The notes: generated by a model not told the origin, from the letters alone. 64,000 nt of DNA from an uncultured Fibrobacter sp. (GCF_947166265.1 NZ_CAMVDO010000009.1:1-64000); one strand, 5' to 3'; counted from the stretch's first letter, positions 27,410 through 36,996 are shown. Numbers and translations: made by a program.

Positions 27410-28108
27410 ATGTCCATAAAGCGCTTTTTAGGCATCAGCCTTACCGTAGCGGCCTCCGCTGTTTCGGTCGCATGCCTCGACATACCCCACAGCCCAAACA
27501 CCGACGGTAAAATTAAGACAGTCGATGTCTATGTCCGTCAGTTCGGCGAAAGCAAGAGCGAACCGCTCAAGGTGAGTTCCAAGGATTCCGCAAGCCTGAT
27601 TGCATCGGTATCCCCCGACACCTACAGGGATGACGTCCGCTATTATTGGTATAACGACGATGAACTCATGGACAGCGGGCGCACGTATTCGATACCGATC
27701 GAATTCATGCAGTCGAGCTATATCAGCAAAAACTTCATCCCCAACCGTCTTTCTATCGTTGACGATGAAGGAAACGAAATGGGAACCGAATTCCACGTCA
27801 TTGTCAACGAGCCCCCCGAACTTTCGTCCAGGACCATCCCCGCAGACGGTGACACCCTTTACGGAAATTCGGCCACCCCGATGCTTTTCCGCTGGTATAT
27901 CTACGACAACAGCGATATCGACACGTTGCAAAGTTTTCTGGAAATAGACGGGATTTCCTACCCGGTGGGGGGACTGACACTGATACAGCAATCGGGGTTC
28001 GACGAGGGTGTACACACCTTTAGAATCATCGTCCAGGATTCCTACGGCGACATGGACTCGACCGAATTGAAGGAATTTTTCGTCATCGACACCTTGGGGG
28101 GCACATGA
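27410..28108 (+). CDS. Lipoprotein with Ig-like extracellular domains, operon gene 1
   Basis: A 232-residue lipoprotein. The signal region is LGISLTVAASAVSVAC, with a lipobox Cys near residue 22. The mature part is beta-rich. It contains two stretches that look like immunoglobulin-like or cadherin-type surface domains, for example YYWYNDDELMDSGRTYSI and FRWYIYDNSDIDTLQSFLEI. I recognise no named family. Its stop overlaps the next start as ATGA, and genes 1-5 of the run have gaps of at most seven bases. That suggests one complex at the cell surface. Confidence 0.72.
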   Translation: MSIKRFLGISLTVAASAVSVACLDIPHSPNTDGKIKTVDVYVRQFGESKSEPLKVSSKDSASLIASVSPDTYRDDVRYYWYNDDELMDSGRTYSIPIEFMQSSYISKNFIPNRLSIVDDEGNEMGTEFHVIVNEPPELSSRTIPADGDTLYGNSATPMLFRWYIYDNSDIDTLQSFLEIDGISYPVGGLTLIQQSGFDEGVHTFRIIVQDSYGDMDSTELKEFFVIDTLGGT

Positions 28109-29400
28109 AGCACTTTTCAATACTCCCCCCTAAAACGGTCCTAGCATTCCTCGTCCTTTTTTTCGCATGCGCCTGTACCGATTCCGACCAGTTCCTTTTT
28201 AACGAAACCGAAAATACGGAATTCATCAAGGTCGAAGCGACCGTGACCACATCGTTCGACTCCACGGCAAGCAGGTCCAAGGCGGACACCATCAAGCCAG
28301 GGGATTCGCTGATTTTCCTTACAAACGTCATTCCCTCTAAGTCCATCCGCAACCAGGAATACTTCTGGACCCTAGACGGGAAACTCTTTTCAAACGAGTT
28401 CAGCGTCAAGAGCACCATCAAGGCCCCCGGCATCCACGACGTGGAATTCGTCTTTGTAGACTTCTTCGGCGACACCCTAAAAGATTCCCTCACCATCACG
28501 GTCGCAAGCCCGCCCCAGCTTGACAACGTGAACTACATTCCCGCATCGCTTACGCAAGGAATCCGGCAGAACGATTTTCTCCGCTTCGTCTGGAGAGCAT
28601 ACGACCCCGATTCCATGTGGAATCTCCATTCCAGGTTTACGTTGCAAGAAGAATATTCCGACAGTCTCCTGGTCGACACCCTTCTAGACTCACCACAATT
28701 TATCTATACCGGTCATCTGAAAACGCTCCAAAAATACACCTGGCAAGTATCCGTACAGAACCAGTTCGGGCAAGCCGCAGAGCAACAACTAGAAGGCATT
28801 TTCTACACGACCGGAATCGACGGAGAAAATGCCATCTGCGGAAAACTGGAGACCACCACACGAGAAAACGATTTCACGTTCCAGGTTCTCCTGACGGACT
28901 CAGCGCAACAAACTCTCTACAAGAAAAAATTCAAGAGTAGCGACAGCCACTTTTCCATAAAGCCCCTTCCCGAAGGCAGCTACACCCTCTACACCCTCGT
29001 AGAAGATTATCCCGATTTCAAACCCGACACCCTGGACATCACCTTAAGGGGCGGCACCGTAAAAGAAATTCCCTCCATCACGTTTTACGACAGCATTCCC
29101 CCGACCATCGAAAGTTTGACCTCTAGCGACACGTTGGATATCGCCGATACGTTACATTTCAAGGTTTATGACGGCGGGGGCACTCTACAGCTATCAAAGA
29201 TTCGCGCGATGCTTGATAGCCACACCCTTACGGGACTTTCGCTTTCTCACGACACGCTCGCGATTCCATTAGACCCAAGTGCCCTGTACTGGAGCTACAG
29301 AATTATCGCCATTACCCTTGCCGACAATAGCGAAAACAAAACGCAAAGGAAATTCTACCTCCGTCCCAACGCCACCTTACCGGAGGTATTCAGTGAATAA
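28105..29400 (+). CDS. Lipoprotein with Ig-like domains, operon gene 2
   Basis: A 431-residue lipoprotein. The signal is hydrophobic (VLAFLVLFFACAC) with a lipobox Cys near 24. Beta-strand-rich domains follow. The first half resembles gene 1 (YFWTLDGKLFSNEFSVKS and FRFVWRAYDPDSMWNL). Residues about 240-330 contain GSYTLYTLVEDYPDFKPDTL, a carboxypeptidase-regulatory-like fold. The product is presumably anchored in the outer membrane. It overlaps gene 1 by four bases and gene 3 by eight. Confidence 0.72.
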   Translation: MKHFSILPPKTVLAFLVLFFACACTDSDQFLFNETENTEFIKVEATVTTSFDSTASRSKADTIKPGDSLIFLTNVIPSKSIRNQEYFWTLDGKLFSNEFSVKSTIKAPGIHDVEFVFVDFFGDTLKDSLTITVASPPQLDNVNYIPASLTQGIRQNDFLRFVWRAYDPDSMWNLHSRFTLQEEYSDSLLVDTLLDSPQFIYTGHLKTLQKYTWQVSVQNQFGQAAEQQLEGIFYTTGIDGENAICGKLETTTRENDFTFQVLLTDSAQQTLYKKKFKSSDSHFSIKPLPEGSYTLYTLVEDYPDFKPDTLDITLRGGTVKEIPSITFYDSIPPTIESLTSSDTLDIADTLHFKVYDGGGTLQLSKIRAMLDSHTLTGLSLSHDTLAIPLDPSALYWSYRIIAITLADNSENKTQRKFYLRPNATLPEVFSE

Positions 29401-30760
29401 GTTCCTCGCCTCCATTCTATTTTTATCGATGTGCCTTTTGGTTTCGTGCGGAGACGATTCGCTGATTAGGGAATCCGAAGGGGAACTCCACCAGTATGTC
29501 TACGGCGTTCCGGACCGCTATGCGGGAAATATCGTAGGCAACTTTACCCCGCTAGGGAACCTGTACATAGAACAGGGGCAAACGGTCCGATTCTACGCCG
29601 GATATTCCAACGGAGAACAGATCTACATCGACGAAACCCTGCAGCAGTACTACGGCGGACATTCCTGGAAAATCGGCGACGAGGACTACAACCTGAACAC
29701 ATTCCGCCACACGTTCAATTCGGCTGGGGAAGTCGTCGGAAGCCTCGAAACCGTAGACCTCTACGGTGACACGCTTCGAAACGAGTTCCATATCTACGTC
29801 AATACGCCGAACAGCATCGAGCTCACCTACCCCTACGACGGCTACAACCAGGCAAGTCCCGAACTCAATCAACAGCAGCCCCTCTACTGGACCATCCACG
29901 GAATCGATCCCTGGGAAACCGCCCTGTGTCAAGTTTTCGCCTCGTATTACCGAGACTCCGTCTGGGACAAGCCCATCGGATATGTCGACTGCAATTCATA
30001 CGCCCTGCTCGCCGGTTCGCTCCTCGATTCAGTGGCATACCATGAAAATAAATACGTCGCCCAAGACAGTTCCTTTACACTCTACTGGGCTATCATTCTC
30101 CAGACCCAAATCGAAACCGGCAAGCGTGAAAGGGATTCTTCGAGCATCTTCCATTTTTCGACCAGAATCCTGAGCGATTCCTCGACGATCAGGATTCCCA
30201 TCGTATACGATCGGTACCGCGACAATGTGCTCCTACAAACCCAGGTTCATCTGATAACGGCCAAGGGGGACACCCTGAAGACCCTCGTCAATGAAAGTCC
30301 TTCGGGCACCGTGACTGCCAAGGTAGAAGCACAGACCGGCCTCAAGATTTTCATCGAGGAAATGTTCCGCAAGGAGTACGCCCCCGAAAGCACAACCATC
30401 GATATTTCTCCGTACACCGTTCTGGAGCTAGACACGGTCCGCCTAGGCGATGCGATTCCCCCGCAAATCGCCCCCTTCGCCCCCACCATTTCCATCAAGG
30501 ATTCCATCGCCTTTTTGGTCTACGACGACGGTTCTGGAATCAACCCCTCGAAACTCAAGGTCGTCGTGAACAGGGACACCGTGGAAAGCGACTTCCACAC
30601 CCCCATGCTCCTGTTCAAGGCGAAATGCACACTCGCCTGCAACGTCAAGATCATTGGCGAAGACTACGCAAGAAACCCGCTCCCGCAAGTCTACTGGTAT
30701 ATCGAAAACAAGTCGAATACCTATACTATCTCGGGACCATTCGCAAGCGAGGAGCCCTAG
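29393..30760 (+). CDS. Lipoprotein with Ig-like domains, operon gene 3
   Basis: A 455-residue lipoprotein. The GTG at 29393 is chosen because GGAGG lies six bases upstream and the signal peptide (KFLASILFLSMCLLVSC) follows at once; the lipobox is LLVSC. The mature part repeats the architecture of genes 1 and 2: an Ig-like stretch with SWKIGDEDYNLNTFRHTFNS, then PLYWTIHGIDPWETALCQV, and a regulatory-type beta domain near the end. Function is unknown. The start overlaps the stop of gene 2. Confidence 0.72.
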   Translation: MNKFLASILFLSMCLLVSCGDDSLIRESEGELHQYVYGVPDRYAGNIVGNFTPLGNLYIEQGQTVRFYAGYSNGEQIYIDETLQQYYGGHSWKIGDEDYNLNTFRHTFNSAGEVVGSLETVDLYGDTLRNEFHIYVNTPNSIELTYPYDGYNQASPELNQQQPLYWTIHGIDPWETALCQVFASYYRDSVWDKPIGYVDCNSYALLAGSLLDSVAYHENKYVAQDSSFTLYWAIILQTQIETGKRERDSSSIFHFSTRILSDSSTIRIPIVYDRYRDNVLLQTQVHLITAKGDTLKTLVNESPSGTVTAKVEAQTGLKIFIEEMFRKEYAPESTTIDISPYTVLELDTVRLGDAIPPQIAPFAPTISIKDSIAFLVYDDGSGINPSKLKVVVNRDTVESDFHTPMLLFKAKCTLACNVKIIGEDYARNPLPQVYWYIENKSNTYTISGPFASEEP

Positions 30761-31381
30761 ATGTTTCGCCTACTGCTAGCATTGATGATTCTTGCAAGTA
30801 GCGCCCTTGCGCAACGGGTTCTACACGTATCGACGATTCCCTCGAACGCCGATATCTACCTAGACGAAATCTCTCCCGACCACACAAGCAACCCGGACTA
30901 CGTCTCGCCCGCCTTTATTGAAATTGACGAAGACCAGGCCATCGAGGGAACGATACTCCTTTCGCTATTCCACCGTACCTTCGCCGACACCACCATCAGG
31001 GTTACGCTTTCCGACAGGGACACTTCGTACCTCATTGTCTCGGGGCGGCCCCTCATCGAAGAGGCGCTTATCGAGGCACAGGACAGCGAACTTTCCAAGA
31101 GGTCTCGGAAAAATTTCGGAAGAAAACTGATGATAGCCTCTATCATCCCCTTCGCCGTAAGCGCCATCGCCGGAGCCTACACCTACTACGAAATTGAAAA
31201 GGCGAACGACTGCAAAAGTTCCCTCAAGAATTCCGCCATCAGCGAAAGTTCGCATTTCCACGACACCCAAAAGGATTTCAAGGATCACCGTCAAAAAGCA
31301 AAACACGCAAAATACGCCACACTCACGGGACTTGGGCTAGGAAGTGCGCTTTTGACTATCGGATTCATCTTATCATTCTAG
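30761..31381 (+). CDS. Exported PEGA-like protein with C-terminal membrane hairpin, operon gene 4
   Basis: A 206-residue protein. A signal peptide ends near SSALAQ. A PEGA-like motif (VSTIPSNADIYLDE) starts the mature part. The C-terminal 90 residues have two membrane segments (MIASIIPFAVSAIAGAYTYY and TLTGLGLGSALLTIGFILSF) around a charged loop. This C-terminal module also ends gene 5, where the motif is KNFIGRTLMGTSIAPFLLGA. The ATG directly follows the TAG of gene 3 with GAGGAG upstream. Confidence 0.68.
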   Translation: MFRLLLALMILASSALAQRVLHVSTIPSNADIYLDEISPDHTSNPDYVSPAFIEIDEDQAIEGTILLSLFHRTFADTTIRVTLSDRDTSYLIVSGRPLIEEALIEAQDSELSKRSRKNFGRKLMIASIIPFAVSAIAGAYTYYEIEKANDCKSSLKNSAISESSHFHDTQKDFKDHRQKAKHAKYATLTGLGLGSALLTIGFILSF

Positions 31382-31388
31382 GTCGGCT

Positions 31389-33002
31389 ATGAAAAAGTTT
31401 CTATTCACCTTATTGTTCTTCGGAATCGCATGGTGCCTTGCCGCCGAAATGCCGGGCGTCCGGGCAACCGTCGAACTCGTATCGGGCGCGACGCAATCCG
31501 CCCAGTTCCTTGGGATTCAAAACGATACCGTAAGCCTCGGCGGGTCCATCAAGGGGCATTTCACGGTCGTGAAAATTCCGGTACACCGTTTTAAAAGCAT
31601 CATCGACGAACAGGGAAACAGCCTCTTGCCGCCCCCCGACACTGCGGCCGTCCCCAACGCGGCACCTGCTTCAGCCCCTTCTTCGGCCCCTGATTCCTCC
31701 GAAAGCAAGGACACCCTTACCCAGGGGAATGCACCCAGAGATTCCATGAACGTGGATTCACTCGCACAGGATTTACCCAGGGAGCGCACGCTCCTGGACT
31801 CCGTAGAAGGCAAGCATATTTTCGTATCGCTGGAACGACGCAGCCGGGACTCGGTCCTCGCAGAACAGCTTGAGAACCTAATCGTCCGACTCCTCAAGGA
31901 ATCGGGAACCCCCATCACCATCGCAAGGGGAGCCTCGCTTAGCTTCTGTTCCGACGCGGGATGCATCAGGGATTCCCTTTTTGCCCATGGCGCAACATCC
32001 GTATACACAGGGCGCATTACCGCTGCACGGGCACCGGATTCCGTTGCCATGCAAGCGACACACTACATCGCCGAAGATTCCACCGTCAAGACATTCCCCG
32101 CGCAAATAAGTTTATCTGCAATCAGGCCCTTCGGCGACGCCCTAGGGGACAGCAAGCTTAGCCTATTCGTAGCCACCCTGCAAGGAGAAAAAATAACAGG
32201 AGCAGGCGCTCCCCCCAAGGACAACAAGAGTCTCATCCACGTCGAAACGGACCCCGAGGGAGCAAGCATCGCCATCCACGGCCAAGAAGATGTCTGCAAA
32301 AGCCCTTGCACATTCGCCACGACCGACACGGGCAAAGTCATCCTGTACGCCTACTGGAACGTGAACCGACAGCTGTGGAGCGCAAAATCCACCATCAAGC
32401 CCATTCCCGGAGACACCGCGAAGATTTCGCTCAAGCTTAAAAAGGTAAGGCCGGAAATTCGTGTCAGTACCACCCCCGAAGGCGCCGAAATTTACGCCGG
32501 TTCCGCTCCGCTTACCCCAAGATCAAGCCCCATCGGATATTCGCCGAACAAGTTCCCCATCGATCTTCCGGGACTTTCGACCGTACAGGTGCGCAAGGTC
32601 GGCTTCCGCGACACCCTGGTCATGTTTTTCGCCTCGCCAACCGAAATTACCGATATCAACATAGAACTCACCCCCATCACAAGCATCCAGGAACAAATCG
32701 CGCAGGACGAATGGCAGCATATCCGCAAGAAAAATTTTATCGGACGCACCCTGATGGGAACATCGATTGCGCCTTTCCTGCTAGGAGCCCTTTTCACCTA
32801 CCTCGCCACTGTAGATTACGACGATGCCGACCGCATCAAGGATAACCTGAATTTTCCTGCCTCCGGTGGAGAAAACTACAAGGCACAAGTCCAGAAAAAC
32901 AAGGACCTAGTCGATAGCGGCGACCGGAAAATGATTATCGGAGGCTCTTTACTCGGTGTCGGGGCTATACTTTTGGGAGTCGGATTCGTCCTGACTTTCT
33001 AG
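31389..33002 (+). CDS. Exported double-PEGA protein with C-terminal membrane hairpin, operon gene 5
   Basis: A 537-residue protein. A signal peptide ends near WCLAAE. A Pro/Ala/Ser-rich stretch spans about 80-120. A soluble region (about 135-255) includes GCIRDSLFAHGATSVYTGRI. Two PEGA-type beta domains begin at HVETDPEGASIAIHG and RVSTTPEGAEIYAGS; such domains occur in surface and wall-linked proteins. The C-terminal module with two hydrophobic helices is shared with gene 4. It starts seven bases after gene 4. I infer a structural envelope protein that works with the lipoproteins before it. Confidence 0.68.
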   Translation: MKKFLFTLLFFGIAWCLAAEMPGVRATVELVSGATQSAQFLGIQNDTVSLGGSIKGHFTVVKIPVHRFKSIIDEQGNSLLPPPDTAAVPNAAPASAPSSAPDSSESKDTLTQGNAPRDSMNVDSLAQDLPRERTLLDSVEGKHIFVSLERRSRDSVLAEQLENLIVRLLKESGTPITIARGASLSFCSDAGCIRDSLFAHGATSVYTGRITAARAPDSVAMQATHYIAEDSTVKTFPAQISLSAIRPFGDALGDSKLSLFVATLQGEKITGAGAPPKDNKSLIHVETDPEGASIAIHGQEDVCKSPCTFATTDTGKVILYAYWNVNRQLWSAKSTIKPIPGDTAKISLKLKKVRPEIRVSTTPEGAEIYAGSAPLTPRSSPIGYSPNKFPIDLPGLSTVQVRKVGFRDTLVMFFASPTEITDINIELTPITSIQEQIAQDEWQHIRKKNFIGRTLMGTSIAPFLLGALFTYLATVDYDDADRIKDNLNFPASGGENYKAQVQKNKDLVDSGDRKMIIGGSLLGVGAILLGVGFVLTF

Positions 33003-33085
33003 AATAACAGCGAAAAAACGATAAAAAGGCGCTCATTTCCGTTAAACTTTCCACCAAAACCTCCAGAAAAATTAAATTTTGCACG

Positions 33086-34696
33086 ATGCGTAAACTGTTA
33101 GCCATTTTGTCTTTATTGGCGGCTGCCTCGTATGCAGCCGATTTTGAGCGATCCAACTGGCGTACCCAGCTGTACCTGCAAGGAGAGCCTGCATTCTTGA
33201 ACTTCAAGGCAGACTCAAGCCACACCCTGATCAACGGGGGAATCGACAAGGACCTGATGACCATCCCTGTCTCGCTGGGCGTTTTGTGGTCTCCGCTGAT
33301 TACCCCCGCCTGGAAAGCGGACATTCCGTTCACCTTCTGGCTGGGTCTCGAAGTGAACTCGTTCCAGTTCGGCACCATCGAAGATTCTCCCGAATACACG
33401 TTCACGAAAGAGAAAAACGGTAAGACGGTCGCCGACACGACCAACCCCCTCGACGACGAGAAGCTTTCGTTCCACACTTACGCGCCCTCGGTGCTCGCCG
33501 GTTTCTCGTTCAACCTCGTAGGCGACCTTGACCTCAGGGTTCTGGGCGGCTTCGGTTTCTACTTCTTCTCGTTCTACGACGAATTTGGCGGAAACACCAA
33601 GCAAGAAACGGTCATGGCCAAGACGGCCTTCGTCTCGTCCGCACTCGAATACCGCATCGCCGAGCTGTTCAAGGACGTCGACCTCAAGATCGGCATCAAT
33701 GTCCGCAAGGAATTCCTGCCCTACGAAAACATCAAGGCTAGAAAGAAAGACGACAGAGTCACCCCGTCGCCCTACTCCGACCTCGAGTTCAGCGAAATTT
33801 CCTACAAGTGGCCCGTCCGCGTCGGTCTAGAACTCTCGCTTGACTTCGGCCGCGAAAGCCGCCGTGACCGCCGTATGCGCTACGCCCTGCATGACCGCGA
33901 CGACGTGCTGCGCAAGTACAGCGAAGTCAAGGATACCCTGAGCGACTGGGACTGCATGGCCATTGAACGCGACTACCGCTTCTACCTCGATGCCGACGGA
34001 AAGCTCCCCGACATGAGCGAAGCCTACACCCGTACCCAGTTCGCCGACGTTCTCGAAAGCTTCCTTGCCTTCTGCCACCCGGCAGACCTCGCTACCAAGG
34101 AACTGCTCTACGCGACACTCGATAGCGGCAAAGTTCAGCTGAAGGAATACCAGGTCCGTCAGGAAGATTCCCGTTTCGACCAGGTGATGGCGTCCAACGA
34201 TCCCGAAATGCTCGAAATGTTCTTGCAGTACTACCCCGACTCCCCGCGCAGGGCCGAAGTCGAAGCCAAGCTGCGTTCTCTTAGCGAATACGACAAGTTC
34301 CGCGTCATCCAGGCGCAGAACACCTTCAAGGCCTACCTCACCTACCTGAACGACAATCCGAACGGAGCATTCCGTGACGAAGCCGAAGCAGGCATCTTCG
34401 AACTGGTGAAGAACGGCAACCGCCTCAAGGACTACGAAATCTACCTGAAGCGTTTCCCGAACGGTAAGTACGTGGAAGAAGCGAAGGCGGCCCTCAACAG
34501 GGCAAACAGCCAGGAAAATTCCATTATCGAATACCAGACGGGCGAAACCTACAGCGAACCGGCACACGAGGCTGAAGAGCCCGCCGCCGTCGAAGAAGAC
34601 GAAGAGGAAGAACAGCCGGTCAAGAACAAGAAGAATTCCAAGAAGGCAAACAAGAAAGCCAAGAAACAGAACAAGAAGTCCAAGAAGAAAAAATAA
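33086..34696 (+). CDS. Exported protein with N-terminal barrel-like region and TPR-like C-terminus
   Basis: A 536-residue protein. A signal peptide ends at AASYAAD. Residues about 20-270 alternate polar and hydrophobic residues in a barrel-like manner (LRVLGGFGFYFFSFYDEFGG). Residues about 275-480 contain helical repeats of the tetratricopeptide type (LQYYPDSPRRAEVEAKLRSL, LKRFPNGKYVEEAKAAL). The last 45 residues are an acidic patch followed by a Lys/Asn tail (KNSKKANKKAKKQNKKSKKK). The protein may link outer membrane and peptidoglycan. The 83-bp gap to gene 5 and the terminator after it leave open whether it belongs to the same operon. Confidence 0.65.
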   Translation: MRKLLAILSLLAAASYAADFERSNWRTQLYLQGEPAFLNFKADSSHTLINGGIDKDLMTIPVSLGVLWSPLITPAWKADIPFTFWLGLEVNSFQFGTIEDSPEYTFTKEKNGKTVADTTNPLDDEKLSFHTYAPSVLAGFSFNLVGDLDLRVLGGFGFYFFSFYDEFGGNTKQETVMAKTAFVSSALEYRIAELFKDVDLKIGINVRKEFLPYENIKARKKDDRVTPSPYSDLEFSEISYKWPVRVGLELSLDFGRESRRDRRMRYALHDRDDVLRKYSEVKDTLSDWDCMAIERDYRFYLDADGKLPDMSEAYTRTQFADVLESFLAFCHPADLATKELLYATLDSGKVQLKEYQVRQEDSRFDQVMASNDPEMLEMFLQYYPDSPRRAEVEAKLRSLSEYDKFRVIQAQNTFKAYLTYLNDNPNGAFRDEAEAGIFELVKNGNRLKDYEIYLKRFPNGKYVEEAKAALNRANSQENSIIEYQTGETYSEPAHEAEEPAAVEEDEEEEQPVKNKKNSKKANKKAKKQNKKSKKKK

Positions 34697-34719
34697 GGAC
34701 TTCCGGTAAACTTTAGACA

Positions 34720-34752
34720 ACCCCTGACGCTGCGTCAGGGGTTTCTTTTTTA
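34720..34752 (+). terminator. Intrinsic terminator after the surface-protein run
   Basis: A stem of ten or eleven pairs (ACCCCTGACGC and the matching GCGTCAGGGGT) is followed by TTCTTTTTT. It ends transcription of the genes at 27.4-34.7 kb. Confidence 0.85.
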
Positions 34753-34801
34753 AGCATCACCTTGTTTTAGCCGAAGATTCAAACTTTCTATATTTACCCC
34801 T

Positions 34802-35533
34802 ATGAATAAAAAGATCTTTATCACCATTCTTATTACTTTATTTACAACAATGGCTTTCGCGGATGCCTCCGTCGCCGACACGGTATCGCAGGCTGCCCCG
34901 GCCAAGTCCACGGGAATTTACACCCAAATTATCGACTGGTACAATGCGCACCTGAACTATTGGTCCATTGCACTCCTCATGGCGATCGAAAGTTCGTTCA
35001 TTCCGTTTCCGTCGGAACTGGTGGTGCCTCCCGCCGCCTACAAGGCGCTGCAGCCAGGTTCGGGCCTCAGCATCGTGCTGATCGTGCTTGCCGCAAGTGC
35101 AGGTGCCCTCATTGGGGCCTTCATCAACTACTTCCTCGCCAAGTTCCTCGGGCGCCCGATCATCTACAAATTCGCCGACAGTCGCCTCGGACATTTCCTG
35201 TTGCTAGACACGCAGAAACTTGAAAAGGCGGAAACCTACTTCCGCGAACACGGCGCCATTTCCACGTTCGTAGGGCGCCTCATCACCGTCATCCGTCAGC
35301 TGATTTCGATTCCGGCAGGCATCGCGAACATGAAGCTGATTCCGTTCACGCTCTACACCTTCCTCGGTGCGACCATCTGGAACTGCGTCCTTGCAGGGCT
35401 CGGCTACCTCGCCCATGGTCAAAAGGACATTATCGAGAAATACAACTCCGAACTCGCCATCGCGCTCCTCGCCTTTGGCGCCCTCTTTATCGGCTACATG
35501 GTCTGGAACGCCGTCAAAAAGAGAAAGGACTAA
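34802..35533 (+). CDS. DedA-family membrane protein
   Basis: A 243-residue inner-membrane protein of the DedA/SNARE-associated family, whose members move undecaprenyl phosphate or other lipids across the membrane (family knowledge). Motifs include AIESSFIPFPSELVVPPAAY (about 60-80), with the conserved Glu and Pro residues. FVGRLITVIRQLISIPAG lies near 155-172. An N-terminal signal-like segment (residues 1-22, ending at MAFADA) is an extra not found in all DedA proteins. It overlaps the convergent PPTase gene by 20 bases. Confidence 0.85.
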   Translation: MNKKIFITILITLFTTMAFADASVADTVSQAAPAKSTGIYTQIIDWYNAHLNYWSIALLMAIESSFIPFPSELVVPPAAYKALQPGSGLSIVLIVLAASAGALIGAFINYFLAKFLGRPIIYKFADSRLGHFLLLDTQKLEKAETYFREHGAISTFVGRLITVIRQLISIPAGIANMKLIPFTLYTFLGATIWNCVLAGLGYLAHGQKDIIEKYNSELAIALLAFGALFIGYMVWNAVKKRKD

Positions 35534-36218
35534 CGGCAACGCATAGCGACGCGGGTACGGACATTCCGACCGATGCGCTATCGACATCGACTAGATACAC
35601 CTTCCCGCTTCGAGAACTTCCCGCCTGCAAAGCAGGCGGGCTTTTTTTGTCGAACGGAACAATCACCGGATTCTGAAGCATCGAACGGCGAAGCACGCCC
35701 TCGAAAAAATCGCCCCCAACGCACTTGTAAAAAGCTTCCTTGCGGCTCCACAGGCAAAAGAATTCCCGTTCGGCAGCATCATTCGCATTTTCAGACGCCA
35801 ACGCATTCTCCGTTGTACACGGCTTTTCCATGAGCGACTTTACAAGCTGAGCCTCTTCTACACTAAAGAATCGCTCTGCCAGGTGCAGACGCCTTGGCGA
35901 ATAGCGCTCCAGGTCCACGCCAATGTGCATAAGGCCCTTCGAACCACGCTCTCCATACGCGCACACACAGTAGCCGTTGGAATGCGTCCAGTTCACGTCA
36001 AAATCAAGTTTTTCAAAATGCGGACGGGGATTTTCCCTAGACTCCCCCAAATCGGCAGCCGTAACGGGTTCACCACAAAATTCCGAAAGAATGGAAAATA
36101 TCACCGAACGATGATCCGGTTTCTGCGCAAAACCCACCAGGTGAACCACTCCAAGCGGAGTATCCACATCAAGGCGTCGAAGAACGCGGGCGTCATATCG
36201 GCAAGATCCATCTAGCAT
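35514..36218 (-). CDS. 4'-phosphopantetheinyl transferase superfamily protein
   Basis: A 234-residue Sfp-type transferase, which moves phosphopantetheine from CoA to a serine on carrier proteins. The motif IGVDLERYSPR (about 103) supplies the first metal-binding Asp and Glu. The second part has FFCLWSRKEAFYKCVGG, the WxxKEA motif. It may activate the AcpP at 16116 or secondary-metabolite carriers. A perfect hairpin with a T-run on the opposite strand lies within its 3' end, likely the terminator of dedA. Confidence 0.82.
   Translation of the reverse strand: MLDGSCRYDARVLRRLDVDTPLGVVHLVGFAQKPDHRSVIFSILSEFCGEPVTAADLGESRENPRPHFEKLDFDVNWTHSNGYCVCAYGERGSKGLMHIGVDLERYSPRRLHLAERFFSVEEAQLVKSLMEKPCTTENALASENANDAAEREFFCLWSRKEAFYKCVGGDFFEGVLRRSMLQNPVIVPFDKKSPPALQAGSSRSGKVYLVDVDSASVGMSVPASLCVAVSPFSF
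35620..35648 (+). terminator. dedA terminator embedded in the 3' part of the convergent PPTase gene
   Basis: A perfect stem (CCCGCCTGC / GCAGGCGGG, loop AAA) is followed by CTTTTTTT on the plus strand. The same bases encode SPPALQAG in the PPTase frame. It lies about 90 bases past the dedA stop codon. Confidence 0.75.
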
Positions 36219-36257
36219 TGCAAAACCTGCCCCAAAGATAATTTCTAGTTTAGGGGC

Positions 36258-36836
36258 ATGAAAATCCGCACCAAGACAAAAGCCGCAATTGCCCCATTTT
36301 TGCCCCGTATAATCTCTATCGGGACCATCTTCGCGGCATTCTCCCTAGTGGGCTGCGGAGACATCAACAGCAGCTGGGAAAACAAGGGTGGAGGCTACAT
36401 CAAGTACACCATCGACGGAGAAGGCCCTTACAGCATCGAACTCGCAAAAAACGACGTAGAACCGCCCTATTACGTAAACAACAGCCACCACTACTTCTTT
36501 TTCCGCACACGCCTCCAGGAAAGCGACCGTGGCGACCAAATATCGCTCATGGTCAACACTCCCCAAACCGGCAAAAAACTCAGGCCAGTCGCACGCGCAA
36601 GCGTCAACGGTGGCTACCAGTATGTCAGCTGGATGCGCGAACAGTATTCCTCCGAAGCCCCCCTCATTCCAGACAGCAGCACCATCAAGTTCGACGAAAT
36701 CATCAACGATTCGCTCTGGACCGCCGATCTGGACCTCTATTTCAAGGATTGCCGCACAGGAACCTGTAGCAACAACAAAGCCCCCCTACACCTCCAGGGC
36801 CGACTGCGTTACTGGGTTCCCGCCTCGGAAAGATAA
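36258..36836 (+). CDS. Hypothetical lipoprotein
   Basis: A 192-residue protein with a long basic N-terminus, a hydrophobic stretch (IISIGTIFAAFSLVGC) and a lipobox Cys near 34. The mature part is beta-rich with two Cys near the C-terminus (DCRTGTC). I recognise no family. It starts 39 bp after the divergent PPTase gene. Confidence 0.6.
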   Translation: MKIRTKTKAAIAPFLPRIISIGTIFAAFSLVGCGDINSSWENKGGGYIKYTIDGEGPYSIELAKNDVEPPYYVNNSHHYFFFRTRLQESDRGDQISLMVNTPQTGKKLRPVARASVNGGYQYVSWMREQYSSEAPLIPDSSTIKFDEIINDSLWTADLDLYFKDCRTGTCSNNKAPLHLQGRLRYWVPASER

Positions 36837-36850
36837 GTTCTAATAACCCC

Positions 36851-36879
36851 TTGACAAAAGAAAAAGTCTTTTCTATATT
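36851..36879 (+). promoter_or_regulatory. Sigma-70 type promoter of tRNA-Val
   Basis: TTGACA (36851-36856) and TATATT (36874-36879) are separated by 17 bases. The -10 element ends 12 bases before the tRNA. Confidence 0.85.
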
Positions 36880-36891
36880 TGGACTCACCTC

Positions 36892-36965
<74 letters not shown>

Positions 36966-36968
36966 CTC

Positions 36969-36996
36969 AAAAAGCTCCGCAATAGCGGAGCTTTTT
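36969..36996 (+). terminator. Intrinsic terminator after tRNA-Val
   Basis: Stem AAAGCTCCGC / GCGGAGCTTT with an AATA loop and a following T-run, 4 bases after the tRNA. Confidence 0.85.
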
